Origin: Crocosphaera sp.
Lineage (GTDB): Bacteria; Cyanobacteriota; Cyanobacteriia; Cyanobacteriales; Microcystaceae
Length of the DNA stretch: 42,799 nucleotides
Direction: 5' to 3'
Assembly (NCBI GenBank): GCA_030064955.1
Contig: JASJDW010000016.1
Location: forward strand, 1-42,799
Part shown: positions 36,470-42,799 of the stretch, one piece after another
Numbering within the stretch: the first letter of the stretch is position 1
How the letters are laid out: every line of letters begins with the position of its first letter
Made by a program: the position numbers and the translations under genes
The notes under the pieces: model-generated
The model's input: the letters and a program-made list of their open reading frames with translations, nothing else
What the model was told of the DNA's origin: nothing
Databases searched by the model: none

Positions 36470-37567
36470 TTATTTACTTTTTTGTTGATTTTTAGCTTGT
36501 TCCATCGCTATTTCTTTCATCGCTTCAAAGGAATTTCGATTTGAAGTTCCTTCAATCGCTTTAACGGCTAAATCTTGCACTTGTTTGAGGGAAGCTTCTA
36601 ATTGTTGAGAGAGAGTTTGCCGACGCATTTCTTGATTTTGGATGGTTTCTTCTAACGCAGCAATTCTTAGTTCATAGTTATGTTTTTCTCCTTCTATTTC
36701 TTTACTGCGTAAATCAGATTTAATTTTAGCTTGATAGTTACCAATTCCTTTCCCTTCTTCTTTAGCTTGTTTAATTTTTTGTTCTAATTCCTGTTTTAAT
36801 TGTTCAACTTTTTCTTTCGTTTCTTCCTGTTCTTCTTCTTGTTTGGTAATTATATCTTCTCTTTCCTGCCATTGTTTTTCCTGAGTTTCTTTAGTCTCTT
36901 TCAACTCTTGATATAAAGTTTGTTTTTCCGCTTCATACTGTTCTTCATCCAGTTGTCTTTCTAATTCTAAATTATAGATATACTGTTCTTGATCTCGCTT
37001 TTTATTGGTCAAATATTCTTGATCTCTTTCCCGAACATCGCGGTTATAATTTTGTTTTTCTTTATGCCAATTTTTTTGTAATTCTTCTAATTCTTTTACC
37101 AAAGTTTCTTGTTGTTTCGTTAATTCTTCTTTATTGGTTTTTGCCGTAGTTTGATACTCTTCAATTAAATTAGATAAAGTGTCATCTTCAATGGTTTCTA
37201 TCTCATGTAATTCTACTAATTCTGCTAATTCTTCTGTGGCAATTTTATTAAGTTCTGCCAATAAGGAAGCTTCTGTTATTAATTGTTCTGATAAGTGACT
37301 AACTGCACTACCAAAGTTACCTTGTAATTTTTCTAAGTTTTCAATTGTTACAGTAATTTTATTATTAGAAACTTCGGCTTGAGTTTTCATGGTTTCTTTC
37401 TTAGTAGAAGTATTGGTATTATTGACTTTAGCAATTGTTGTCGTAACGGTTGGAGTTTGTGCAAGTTGTTTAACTTTTTTTTCTAATGCTGTTTTTTCTT
37501 GCATTAGTTCTCCATAAGCTTCTAAAATTTGAGCTTTTGTATTTTTAGAATTAATTTTTTGTGCCAT
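36470..37567 (-). CDS. Long coiled-coil protein (second of two paralogues)
   Basis: The protein has 365 residues and is very rich in Glu, Gln and Lys. A short N-terminal region (KNTKAQILEAYGELMQEK) leads to a segment (about 75-120) and then an almost continuous coiled coil (about 120-330). Its C-terminal motifs YELRIAALEETIQNQ and VQDLAVKAIEG match YEFKIQALETKINQN and SQNLALRAFQG in the next gene, so the two are tandem paralogues; this one carries about 20 extra C-terminal residues. There are no catalytic or membrane signatures. It may form filaments or scaffolds. It lies 34 bases after its paralogue in a two-gene unit divergent from the XRE/ImmA-IrrE pair. Confidence 0.82.
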   Translation of the reverse strand: MAQKINSKNTKAQILEAYGELMQEKTALEKKVKQLAQTPTVTTTIAKVNNTNTSTKKETMKTQAEVSNNKITVTIENLEKLQGNFGSAVSHLSEQLITEASLLAELNKIATEELAELVELHEIETIEDDTLSNLIEEYQTTAKTNKEELTKQQETLVKELEELQKNWHKEKQNYNRDVRERDQEYLTNKKRDQEQYIYNLELERQLDEEQYEAEKQTLYQELKETKETQEKQWQEREDIITKQEEEQEETKEKVEQLKQELEQKIKQAKEEGKGIGNYQAKIKSDLRSKEIEGEKHNYELRIAALEETIQNQEMRRQTLSQQLEASLKQVQDLAVKAIEGTSNRNSFEAMKEIAMEQAKNQQKSK

Positions 37568-37601
37568 GTTTACACCTCTTTACTTAATGGATTTATTGGG
37601 T

Positions 37602-38579
37602 CTAGTTATTACCTTGAAATGCACGTAAGGCTAAGTTTTGGGACTGGTTCGTTGTGTTTTGGAGTTGGGTAGTCAAGTCAGTGATTTGTTCATTATTTTG
37701 GTTAATTTTGGTTTCTAAGGCTTGTATTTTGAATTCATAGCCTTGTTTGTTTAATTCCCATTCTTTTTCTAGTAAATTGATTTTAACTTGCGCTTCTCTA
37801 TCAGCCGTTTTAATTGCTTCTCCTTTGGCTTTATTGTATTCTTCTTTAATTTTTGCTTCTAATTCATCTATTTTCTGCTTATTTTCTTCAAATTCTTTGG
37901 CTTGTTCATTTAATAAGTTTTCTCGTTCTTTCCAATCTTTCTCTTTTGCTGCATTTAATAATTGTAATTCTCTTTCCTGCTGACGTTTTTTCTCTTCATA
38001 TTCATCCTGTTCTATTTTTCTTAATCGTTGGGTTTCATATTGATAATCGGCTGTTTCTTGTTCCCGCTGTTTGTTGATTAATTCAGCTTCTTCTTCAATT
38101 CTGACAGTAAATTCTTGTTGTTCTTTTTCCCAACTATTTCTAGTTTTTTCTTGTTCTTTTTCTAAAGCTTCTTGTTGTTGATTACTTTCTTCTTGTAATC
38201 GTTTCAATTTTTCTTGATATTCTTGTCTTAAAATATACAGTGCATCAGCGACTAATCTTACTTGGCGTAGTTTTTCAAGTTGCTCTTGTTTAACAGTAAT
38301 AGCTTTTTTGAGTTCATCTAATTTAGTGGATTCTGTTGTTAAATTTTGAGATAAGTTTTGAATGATTTGCCCAAAATCTAATTGCAGAGAAGCCATACTG
38401 TTAACAATATTATTAACGGTATATTCCCCAGCTTTCTCTAATAATTGCTTATTTTTTTCCTGTTCTAATTCCTCTTCTTTGGTGATAATACTAGATTCTT
38501 GTTGATTATATTTGTCTAAAAATTGATTAAAGTTAGACAAAATTTGCTCTTTTGTTACTGTTAGGGTTTCTTGCACCAT
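37602..38579 (-). CDS. Long coiled-coil protein (first of two paralogues)
   Basis: The protein has 325 residues. The layout matches its neighbour: an N-terminal helix pair (VTKEQILSNFNQFLDKY), a segment ending LDFGQIIQNLSQNLTTES, then a Glu/Gln/Lys-rich coiled coil (about 105-300) and the shared tail SQNLALRAFQG at the end. A dense run of EQE and KQQ heptads makes it a strong coiled coil. I do not recognise a named family. Its start is 89 bases from the nearer of two operator-like repeats (38669-38721), and its promoter may be there, with TTGACT as -35 on the minus strand. The function is unknown; a structural or stress-induced role is inference. Confidence 0.82.
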   Translation of the reverse strand: MVQETLTVTKEQILSNFNQFLDKYNQQESSIITKEEELEQEKNKQLLEKAGEYTVNNIVNSMASLQLDFGQIIQNLSQNLTTESTKLDELKKAITVKQEQLEKLRQVRLVADALYILRQEYQEKLKRLQEESNQQQEALEKEQEKTRNSWEKEQQEFTVRIEEEAELINKQREQETADYQYETQRLRKIEQDEYEEKKRQQERELQLLNAAKEKDWKERENLLNEQAKEFEENKQKIDELEAKIKEEYNKAKGEAIKTADREAQVKINLLEKEWELNKQGYEFKIQALETKINQNNEQITDLTTQLQNTTNQSQNLALRAFQGNN

Positions 38580-38668
38580 AATACTGATTTTCCTCTACAA
38601 AAATGCTGAAAATTTGGACAACCTATCTGATGGGGTTTTCCTAAACTTTGTTGGAGTTGCCTCAAAGG

Positions 38669-38721
38669 TTGATTTTTTAGTCAACACTGCTATGGTAAAC
38701 TGATATTGATTTTTTAGTCAA
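38669..38721. promoter_or_regulatory. Duplicated 16-bp operator between divergent coiled-coil and XRE genes
   Basis: TTGATTTTTTAGTCAA occurs twice without mismatch, at 38669-38684 and 38706-38721, 37 bases apart. Each has TTGA/TCAA inverted ends, suitable for a dimeric regulator. Read on the minus strand, the right copy begins TTGACT, a -35 box, with TACCAT 18 bases on; read on the plus strand, the left copy gives TTGATT with TATGGT 16 bases on. Both promoters would thus be covered by the repeats, and the XRE protein is the obvious candidate to bind them. Confidence 0.8.
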
Positions 38722-38755
38722 GTGTGATTCAGAAAAAAGTTACCCAGGAGAAACC

Positions 38756-39103
38756 GTGAGTCAAAGTTTTGGTAAAGTGATCCGTCAAAGGCGTAAAAAA
38801 AAGGGATATAGTCAAAGGGAGTTAGCTGAGAAGCTAGAGATAGATTTTACCTATTTATCCAAGTTAGAAAACGATAGGGCTAAATATTCCCCCAAAGAGG
38901 ACATTATTAGAGACTTAGCTGCTTATTTAGACTTAGATGCAGACGAGTTAATCTTTTTAGCGGGAAAACTTCCTGAAGACAATGAGGACTTTTTGCGGGA
39001 ACACTATAAAAGTATGCCCACTTTGTTTAGAAGAATGAAAGAAAATCCCAAATTTGCAGAAAAAATATTTAATCAAGCGATACAGGAAGACAAGGAGGGA
39101 TAA
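38756..39103 (+). CDS. XRE-family transcription regulator
   Basis: The protein has 115 residues. A helix-turn-helix of Cro/CI type covers about 7-63, with VIRQRRKKKGYSQRELAEKL and the recognition helix region FTYLSKLENDRAKYSP. The GTG start is supported by AGGAG six bases upstream (38745-38749). It is three bases before an ImmA/IrrE peptidase gene. In such pairs, the peptidase cleaves or inactivates the regulator and turns on the genes it represses. The likely target is the shared intergenic region with two identical operators. Confidence 0.9.
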   Translation: MSQSFGKVIRQRRKKKGYSQRELAEKLEIDFTYLSKLENDRAKYSPKEDIIRDLAAYLDLDADELIFLAGKLPEDNEDFLREHYKSMPTLFRRMKENPKFAEKIFNQAIQEDKEG

Positions 39104-39106
39104 ACC

Positions 39107-39727
39107 ATGCAAATATTTAAGCCATTTCGTTTTATTCCCAAAACAACCATTGAGAAAGAAACCATTAAAATTTTACAGGAGATGGAAAATACCCCAAACT
39201 ATCAGTTAAAATTTCCCATAGATGCCAGTCGAATAGCAGAATTTTTAGGATTAGATGTGGTGTGGGATCATATTCCCAATGATGAAAAAGGAGTGATTGC
39301 TGCGAGAATTTTTCCCCTAGAAAAGTTAATTGAAGTCAATGAATTAATTCCCGAATTAAGGGGAGGGTTTGGAGAGTCTACTATTGCCCATGAAATCGGA
39401 CATTGGGTATTACATATTGATCAGCATAGGGTTAACAAATGTTTATCAGTAGGTAAAATAATGATGAAAGTTGAACCTTTATTATGTCGTAATGAAGTTA
39501 ACTTAAATGGAATTGAATGGCAGGCACAATACTTTGCCAGTTGCTTATTGATGCCTCGTTTTAAATTAAAAGAAATTTGTGAAAACCGCAATTTACAACA
39601 GTGGAAAGAACTGTATAACATTGCTGAAGAATTAGGGGTAACGATTTCCAATTTAGTTCATCGTTTAAAAGACTTAGGATGGATTGAATTAAAAGAAAAT
39701 TCTCGTCAAATTGAACTTAAGAAATAA
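39107..39727 (+). CDS. ImmA/IrrE-family metallopeptidase
   Basis: The protein has 206 residues. The zinc-binding motif HEIGH is at 95-99 in STIAHEIGHWVLHID, and a later WQAQYFASCLLMPRFKL segment gives the third ligand region, with the family's MPR motif. The N-terminal half folds around it (DASRIAEFLGLDVVWD). By family it should cut a partner XRE repressor in response to a signal such as DNA damage or infection. It is a separate protein from the XRE gene, which starts three bases upstream of it. The C-terminal helix (IAEELGVTISNLVHRLKDLGWI) looks like a winged-helix. Confidence 0.92.
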   Translation: MQIFKPFRFIPKTTIEKETIKILQEMENTPNYQLKFPIDASRIAEFLGLDVVWDHIPNDEKGVIAARIFPLEKLIEVNELIPELRGGFGESTIAHEIGHWVLHIDQHRVNKCLSVGKIMMKVEPLLCRNEVNLNGIEWQAQYFASCLLMPRFKLKEICENRNLQQWKELYNIAEELGVTISNLVHRLKDLGWIELKENSRQIELKK

Positions 39728-39740
39728 GGGGTTAAAGCTT

Positions 39741-40370
39741 CTAATTAGCTGAGACTAATTCTCCTTTATTAATGCGCCAACACCGATCAGCGATCGCTAG
39801 TAATTCATCAGGATCATGGGAAACAATCAATAGTGTCCAATGTTGCTTTAATTTAGACAAAAGCTTAGCTAATTGTTGTCTCATTGACCAATCTAAGCCT
39901 GCCGTTGGTTCATCTAATAATAGTAAATTGGGTTGACGAATCAATTGAACGGCCAAGGCTAAACGTCGCTGTTGTCCGCCACTTAATCGATGGGGAGACG
40001 TATTAAGAGGAATGTCTGGTAATCCAACTTCGGCCAAAGCATTGTTAATACTTTCCCTGGTAATTTCTGGATGACCTAAGCGTAATTCTTCTAAGACATT
40101 ACTGCCACAAAAATGTCGTTCAGGGAATTGAAAAACCAAGCCACAGAGTTGTTGTAATTCTAAAAAAGTTAATTCTTGATCGCGCCAAAAAATACGTCCT
40201 TTTGTTTGTTGGGCTAACCCTGCCAAAATTTCTAGTAACGTTGTTTTTCCTGAACCACTCGGTCCAACCACCAGTCCTAATTCTTGAGACCCTAATTCTA
40301 AATTAGTTGCCTTCAAAATCGGCTCAACCGTTGCCGGGGGATGATACATAACATCTTTGAGATATAGCAT
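39741..40370 (-). CDS. ABC transporter ATP-binding protein (ECF/CbiO-like)
   Basis: The protein has 209 residues, a single ATPase domain. It has Walker A GPSGSGKT (36-43), the Q-loop in LVFQFPERHFCG, signature LSGGQQRRLAL, Walker B LLLLDEPTAGLD and the switch His in LLIVSHDPDEL. The FPE-containing Q-loop region is common in energy-coupling-factor ATPases for vitamins or metals, which is the best guess. No transmembrane partner gene is adjacent. Confidence 0.88.
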   Translation of the reverse strand: MLYLKDVMYHPPATVEPILKATNLELGSQELGLVVGPSGSGKTTLLEILAGLAQQTKGRIFWRDQELTFLELQQLCGLVFQFPERHFCGSNVLEELRLGHPEITRESINNALAEVGLPDIPLNTSPHRLSGGQQRRLALAVQLIRQPNLLLLDEPTAGLDWSMRQQLAKLLSKLKQHWTLLIVSHDPDELLAIADRCWRINKGELVSAN

Positions 40371-40575
40371 GACTTAAGCAATCATTCCTAAAGGTTTATA
40401 TTGATGGATAATTAAAAAGGTTATACAGTGCAGCATACAACAAAACATTAAATACCTGGGATGTCAGGAAAATTTAAGTTACATTAGAACGGGAACCGTA
40501 TGGGTGTGATTTCTATCAACACTGGTTTCCCATGTTACCCATAAGCCAATCGATCTAGTTTCATTTGATAAAGAG

Positions 40576-41691
40576 ATGTTAAGTCGTATCCAAGATACTA
40601 TTGGGGGTTTATTTGGGGGAAAATCTGACGGGGTAGGTTTAGAAATTACCCCTGAAAGACTTAACCTAGTTAAACTAGCCAAACATGGTCAAGGTTATAA
40701 AATAGCCAAATTTTGTACTGCTGAAGTGCCAGAAGGCATTTTTGAAGAGGGAAAAATCATTGATTCCCCCGGATTAGCTGAATTAATTCAGGAGTTTTTT
40801 ACTGAACATAAAATCAAAACAAAAAAAGTTGCTACCGCTGTTCCCATGCGAGAATCCATTATTCGCATTATTCCCGTTCCTGCCGAATTAGATGAAGCAG
40901 AATTGCGAGATATGGTTCTAAATCATGAAGCGGCTTTGTACTTACCCTATCCCAGAGAAGAAGTAGATTTAGACTATCAAAAATTAGGATTCTTTGAAGA
41001 TGAGGATGGCATCGAAAAAGTACAAGTCTTACTGGTAGCAACCCGACGGGAAGTAACCGACTCCTACATGGATACCTTGGGTCAAGCAGGATTACAAATT
41101 GATGTTCTAGAAATCAACAGTTTTTCTGTCATTCGTACCATTCGAGAACAACTGAGACAATTTGGGTCTACAGAGGCAGCGGTTTTAGTGGATGTGGAGT
41201 TCGATAGCACAGAAATTGCTATTGTGGTCGATGGGGTCCCCCAATTCTCTCGAACCGTTCCCATTGGCACGTTTCAGATGCAAAATGCCCTCTCACGGGC
41301 CATGAACTTACCCCCTTCTCGTAACCCAGAAATTCTTCAAGGAATGACCATTCCTGTTACCCAATTCGATAGTTTAACCACCCAAGGAACGGCGGTGAAC
41401 CCAGGGATGACTGCATTGATGCGGGTATTAGGGGACTTAACCGATGAATTGCGTCGTTCCATTAACTTCTACTTAAACCAAAGCGAAGAACTAGAAGTGG
41501 TTCAACTCCTATTAGCAGGACCTGGAGGGGGGTTAGTACAGCTAGATGAATATTTTACCCATCGTTTAAGTTTACCCACCATGCAAATTGATCCCATTGC
41601 TGCTTTATCCTTAGAAATGGATAAAGAGATTCCGTCTGTGCAACGGCCAGCCTTAGGAACCGTCCTAGGTTTAGGATTACGGGAGGTGTAG
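40576..41691 (+). CDS. pilM: Type IV pilus assembly protein PilM
   Basis: The protein has 371 residues. It is an actin-like ATPase domain of the PilM/FtsA fold: GVGLEITPERLNLVKL at the start, AVPMRESIIRIIPVP, EAALYLPYPREEVDLDYQ, then AAVLVDVEFDSTEIAIVVDG with its nucleotide-binding strand and LLLAGPGGGLVQLDEYF. PilM binds the PilN tail at the inner face of the cytoplasmic membrane and links it to the rest of the pilus platform. It starts a pilM-pilN-pilO operon, three bases before pilN. Confidence 0.95.
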   Translation: MLSRIQDTIGGLFGGKSDGVGLEITPERLNLVKLAKHGQGYKIAKFCTAEVPEGIFEEGKIIDSPGLAELIQEFFTEHKIKTKKVATAVPMRESIIRIIPVPAELDEAELRDMVLNHEAALYLPYPREEVDLDYQKLGFFEDEDGIEKVQVLLVATRREVTDSYMDTLGQAGLQIDVLEINSFSVIRTIREQLRQFGSTEAAVLVDVEFDSTEIAIVVDGVPQFSRTVPIGTFQMQNALSRAMNLPPSRNPEILQGMTIPVTQFDSLTTQGTAVNPGMTALMRVLGDLTDELRRSINFYLNQSEELEVVQLLLAGPGGGLVQLDEYFTHRLSLPTMQIDPIAALSLEMDKEIPSVQRPALGTVLGLGLREV

Positions 41692-41694
41692 TCT

Positions 41695-42423
41695 ATGTAT
41701 AGTTTAGACGTTAATTTCCTTAAAGATCGTCATCTGGATACCACCACAAAAACCACTCTGGTTAATCAGTCCCGTGGGGTATCGTTAAAAGAACAACTTC
41801 CTCTGATTATTGGTGGGGCCGTAATGGTGATCCTACCTGCAATCACTGCTAGTTCTCTGTTGGTGTTAAATCAGTTGTCTTCCTCAACAGAACAGGACAT
41901 CCAACAATTAGAAAGTCAATTAGGACAATTAAGCTCACAGAACCAAAGTCTTGAAGAAATTAATGCCAAAGTGCAACAAAATGATCAAGAGATTCAATCT
42001 TTAGTGACTGTCTTCAATCAAATTCGCCCTTGGTCGGCCATTTTAAGCGAACTGGAAGGGAAAATTCCCCCTAATGTGCAAGTGGGATCCATTACCCAAA
42101 CCGATACTGAAGTAACCATTGCTGGTTATGCCATGAGTTACGACGATCTCAATGACTTTGTCTTAACCTTACAAAGTTCTCCCCTGCTAGACGCAGAAAA
42201 AACAGCGATTAAAACAGCCAGTTTAGAAGACTTTCCCATAGACACGACCAATGCTCCTGATAACCTAGAAATCGAATATCCTCAAGGAGTTAGATATAGT
42301 ATTAGCACTGCTATCAGCGATCGCCCCTCATCGGAGTTAATTCAAGAATTCGCCCGCACTGGGGCCATTGGTCTTGTGAACCGCATTAGAACCCTAGAAA
42401 ATAAAGGAGTAATCAAACCATGA
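41695..42423 (+). CDS. pilN: Type IV pilus assembly protein PilN
   Basis: The protein has 242 residues. It begins with a short cytoplasmic part (MYSLDVNFLKDR) that should contact PilM, followed by one membrane helix (about 37-58), a coiled coil (about 63-100) and a folded periplasmic domain. It pairs with PilO in the inner-membrane alignment complex. The stop codon overlaps the pilO start by ATGA at 42420-42423. Confidence 0.93.
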   Translation: MYSLDVNFLKDRHLDTTTKTTLVNQSRGVSLKEQLPLIIGGAVMVILPAITASSLLVLNQLSSSTEQDIQQLESQLGQLSSQNQSLEEINAKVQQNDQEIQSLVTVFNQIRPWSAILSELEGKIPPNVQVGSITQTDTEVTIAGYAMSYDDLNDFVLTLQSSPLLDAEKTAIKTASLEDFPIDTTNAPDNLEIEYPQGVRYSISTAISDRPSSELIQEFARTGAIGLVNRIRTLENKGVIKP

Positions 42424-42799
42424 CCTTCTCAGAAGAATTTAACCCCACTCAAACCGATGAGGATTTTGACGACCTTGGCAGTAGTTATCCTACGGCCTTT
42501 GGCATTACCTTTACCCCTCAAATTACCGGCATTTGCTTGGGAATATTAGGATTAGTGGGTTCAATTTATGTGGCGTTAAATTTTGTGAAGCCGGCCTACG
42601 ATAATTATAGTCAACTCAAAGTCACCGAAACCGAAAAACTGGGTCAAGTCGAGCAACAACAATCAGGGGAACTCAGCAAGAAAATGTTAGACGCTGAGCA
42701 GAAATTGAGGGAATCAGAAACCCTCAGAAACCAAGTCTTATCCTTGTTTTCTAGCGAGGAAAGCCTGAAAACCCTGCTCTTCGATATTAATCAATTGGT
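42420..42799 (+). CDS. pilO: Type IV pilus assembly protein PilO (cut by window end)
   Basis: The first 126 residues are present. A polar N-terminal part (MTFSEEFNPTQTDEDFDDLG) leads into one membrane helix (about 36-58, ITGICLGILGLVGSIYVAL) and then a coiled coil (LKVTETEKLGQVEQQQSGEL). This matches PilO, the partner of PilN. The C-terminus lies outside the window. The ATG overlaps the pilN stop, consistent with translational coupling. Confidence 0.9.
   Translation, partial: MTFSEEFNPTQTDEDFDDLGSSYPTAFGITFTPQITGICLGILGLVGSIYVALNFVKPAYDNYSQLKVTETEKLGQVEQQQSGELSKKMLDAEQKLRESETLRNQVLSLFSSEESLKTLLFDINQL

Overview
This window is cyanobacterial chromosome. The evidence is: a lone acyl-ACP reductase (alkane pathway), a small high-light-inducible protein, cyanobacterial-type phototaxis genes with bilin-binding GAF motifs, pilMNO, many HIP1 octamers (GCGATCGC), low G+C, and families common in cyanobacteria (pentapeptide repeats, Uma2, DUF6887, GxxExxY). 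Gene content and style point to the Crocosphaera/Cyanothece group of unicellular nitrogen fixers; this is inference, as no search was run. No tRNA or rRNA gene and no CRISPR array were seen.

Layout. 1-4 kb: AT-rich leader, a J-domain protein with 27-residue repeats, acyl-ACP reductase, and a flippase-like membrane protein. 4.2-12.4 kb (minus strand): a phototaxis/chemosensory operon pixI (CheW), pixJ (five-GAF methyl-accepting protein), a Uma2 gene, and pixL (CheA with receiver). 12.4-16 kb: palindromic repeats, then a PAS-GGDEF-EAL protein convergent with a response regulator. 16.2-18.4 kb: VanY-like peptidase, SWIM-finger protein and a hydrolase-like protein. 18.5-21.4 kb: an MmeI-like restriction-modification gene interrupted by one in-frame TGA, abutting six 70-bp tandem repeats. 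21.8-26.6 kb: xdhC-mocA pair for molybdenum cofactor, a peptide-binding lipoprotein, a TPR protein and hli. 26.7-34 kb: housekeeping proA and carA with an accessory block between them (GxxExxY, TIR-TPR plus unknown partner, DUF6887, HicBA, DUF1622). 34-40.4 kb: HTH protein, pentapeptide protein, two tandem coiled-coil paralogues divergent from an XRE + ImmA/IrrE pair across a duplicated operator, and an ABC ATPase. 40.5 kb to the end: pilM-pilN-pilO (pilO cut by the window edge).

How it fits together. The pix operon should convert light into CheA signalling that steers type IV pili, and pilMNO is part of that pilus machine. The PAS-GGDEF-EAL protein may add c-di-GMP control of the same motility.

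The most interesting items are: (1) the PixJ-like receptor, whose five GAF domains are spaced by exactly 173 residues and all keep both bilin cysteines of DXCF cyanobacteriochromes; (2) the divergent XRE/ImmA-IrrE and coiled-coil module with two identical 16-bp operators; (3) the TIR-TPR gene overlapping an unknown partner gene, with a 59-bp relic of that partner nearby; (4) a family of palindromic elements, including one whose end supplies a spurious upstream start for a gene; (5) the ABC-ABC higher-order 70-bp repeat.
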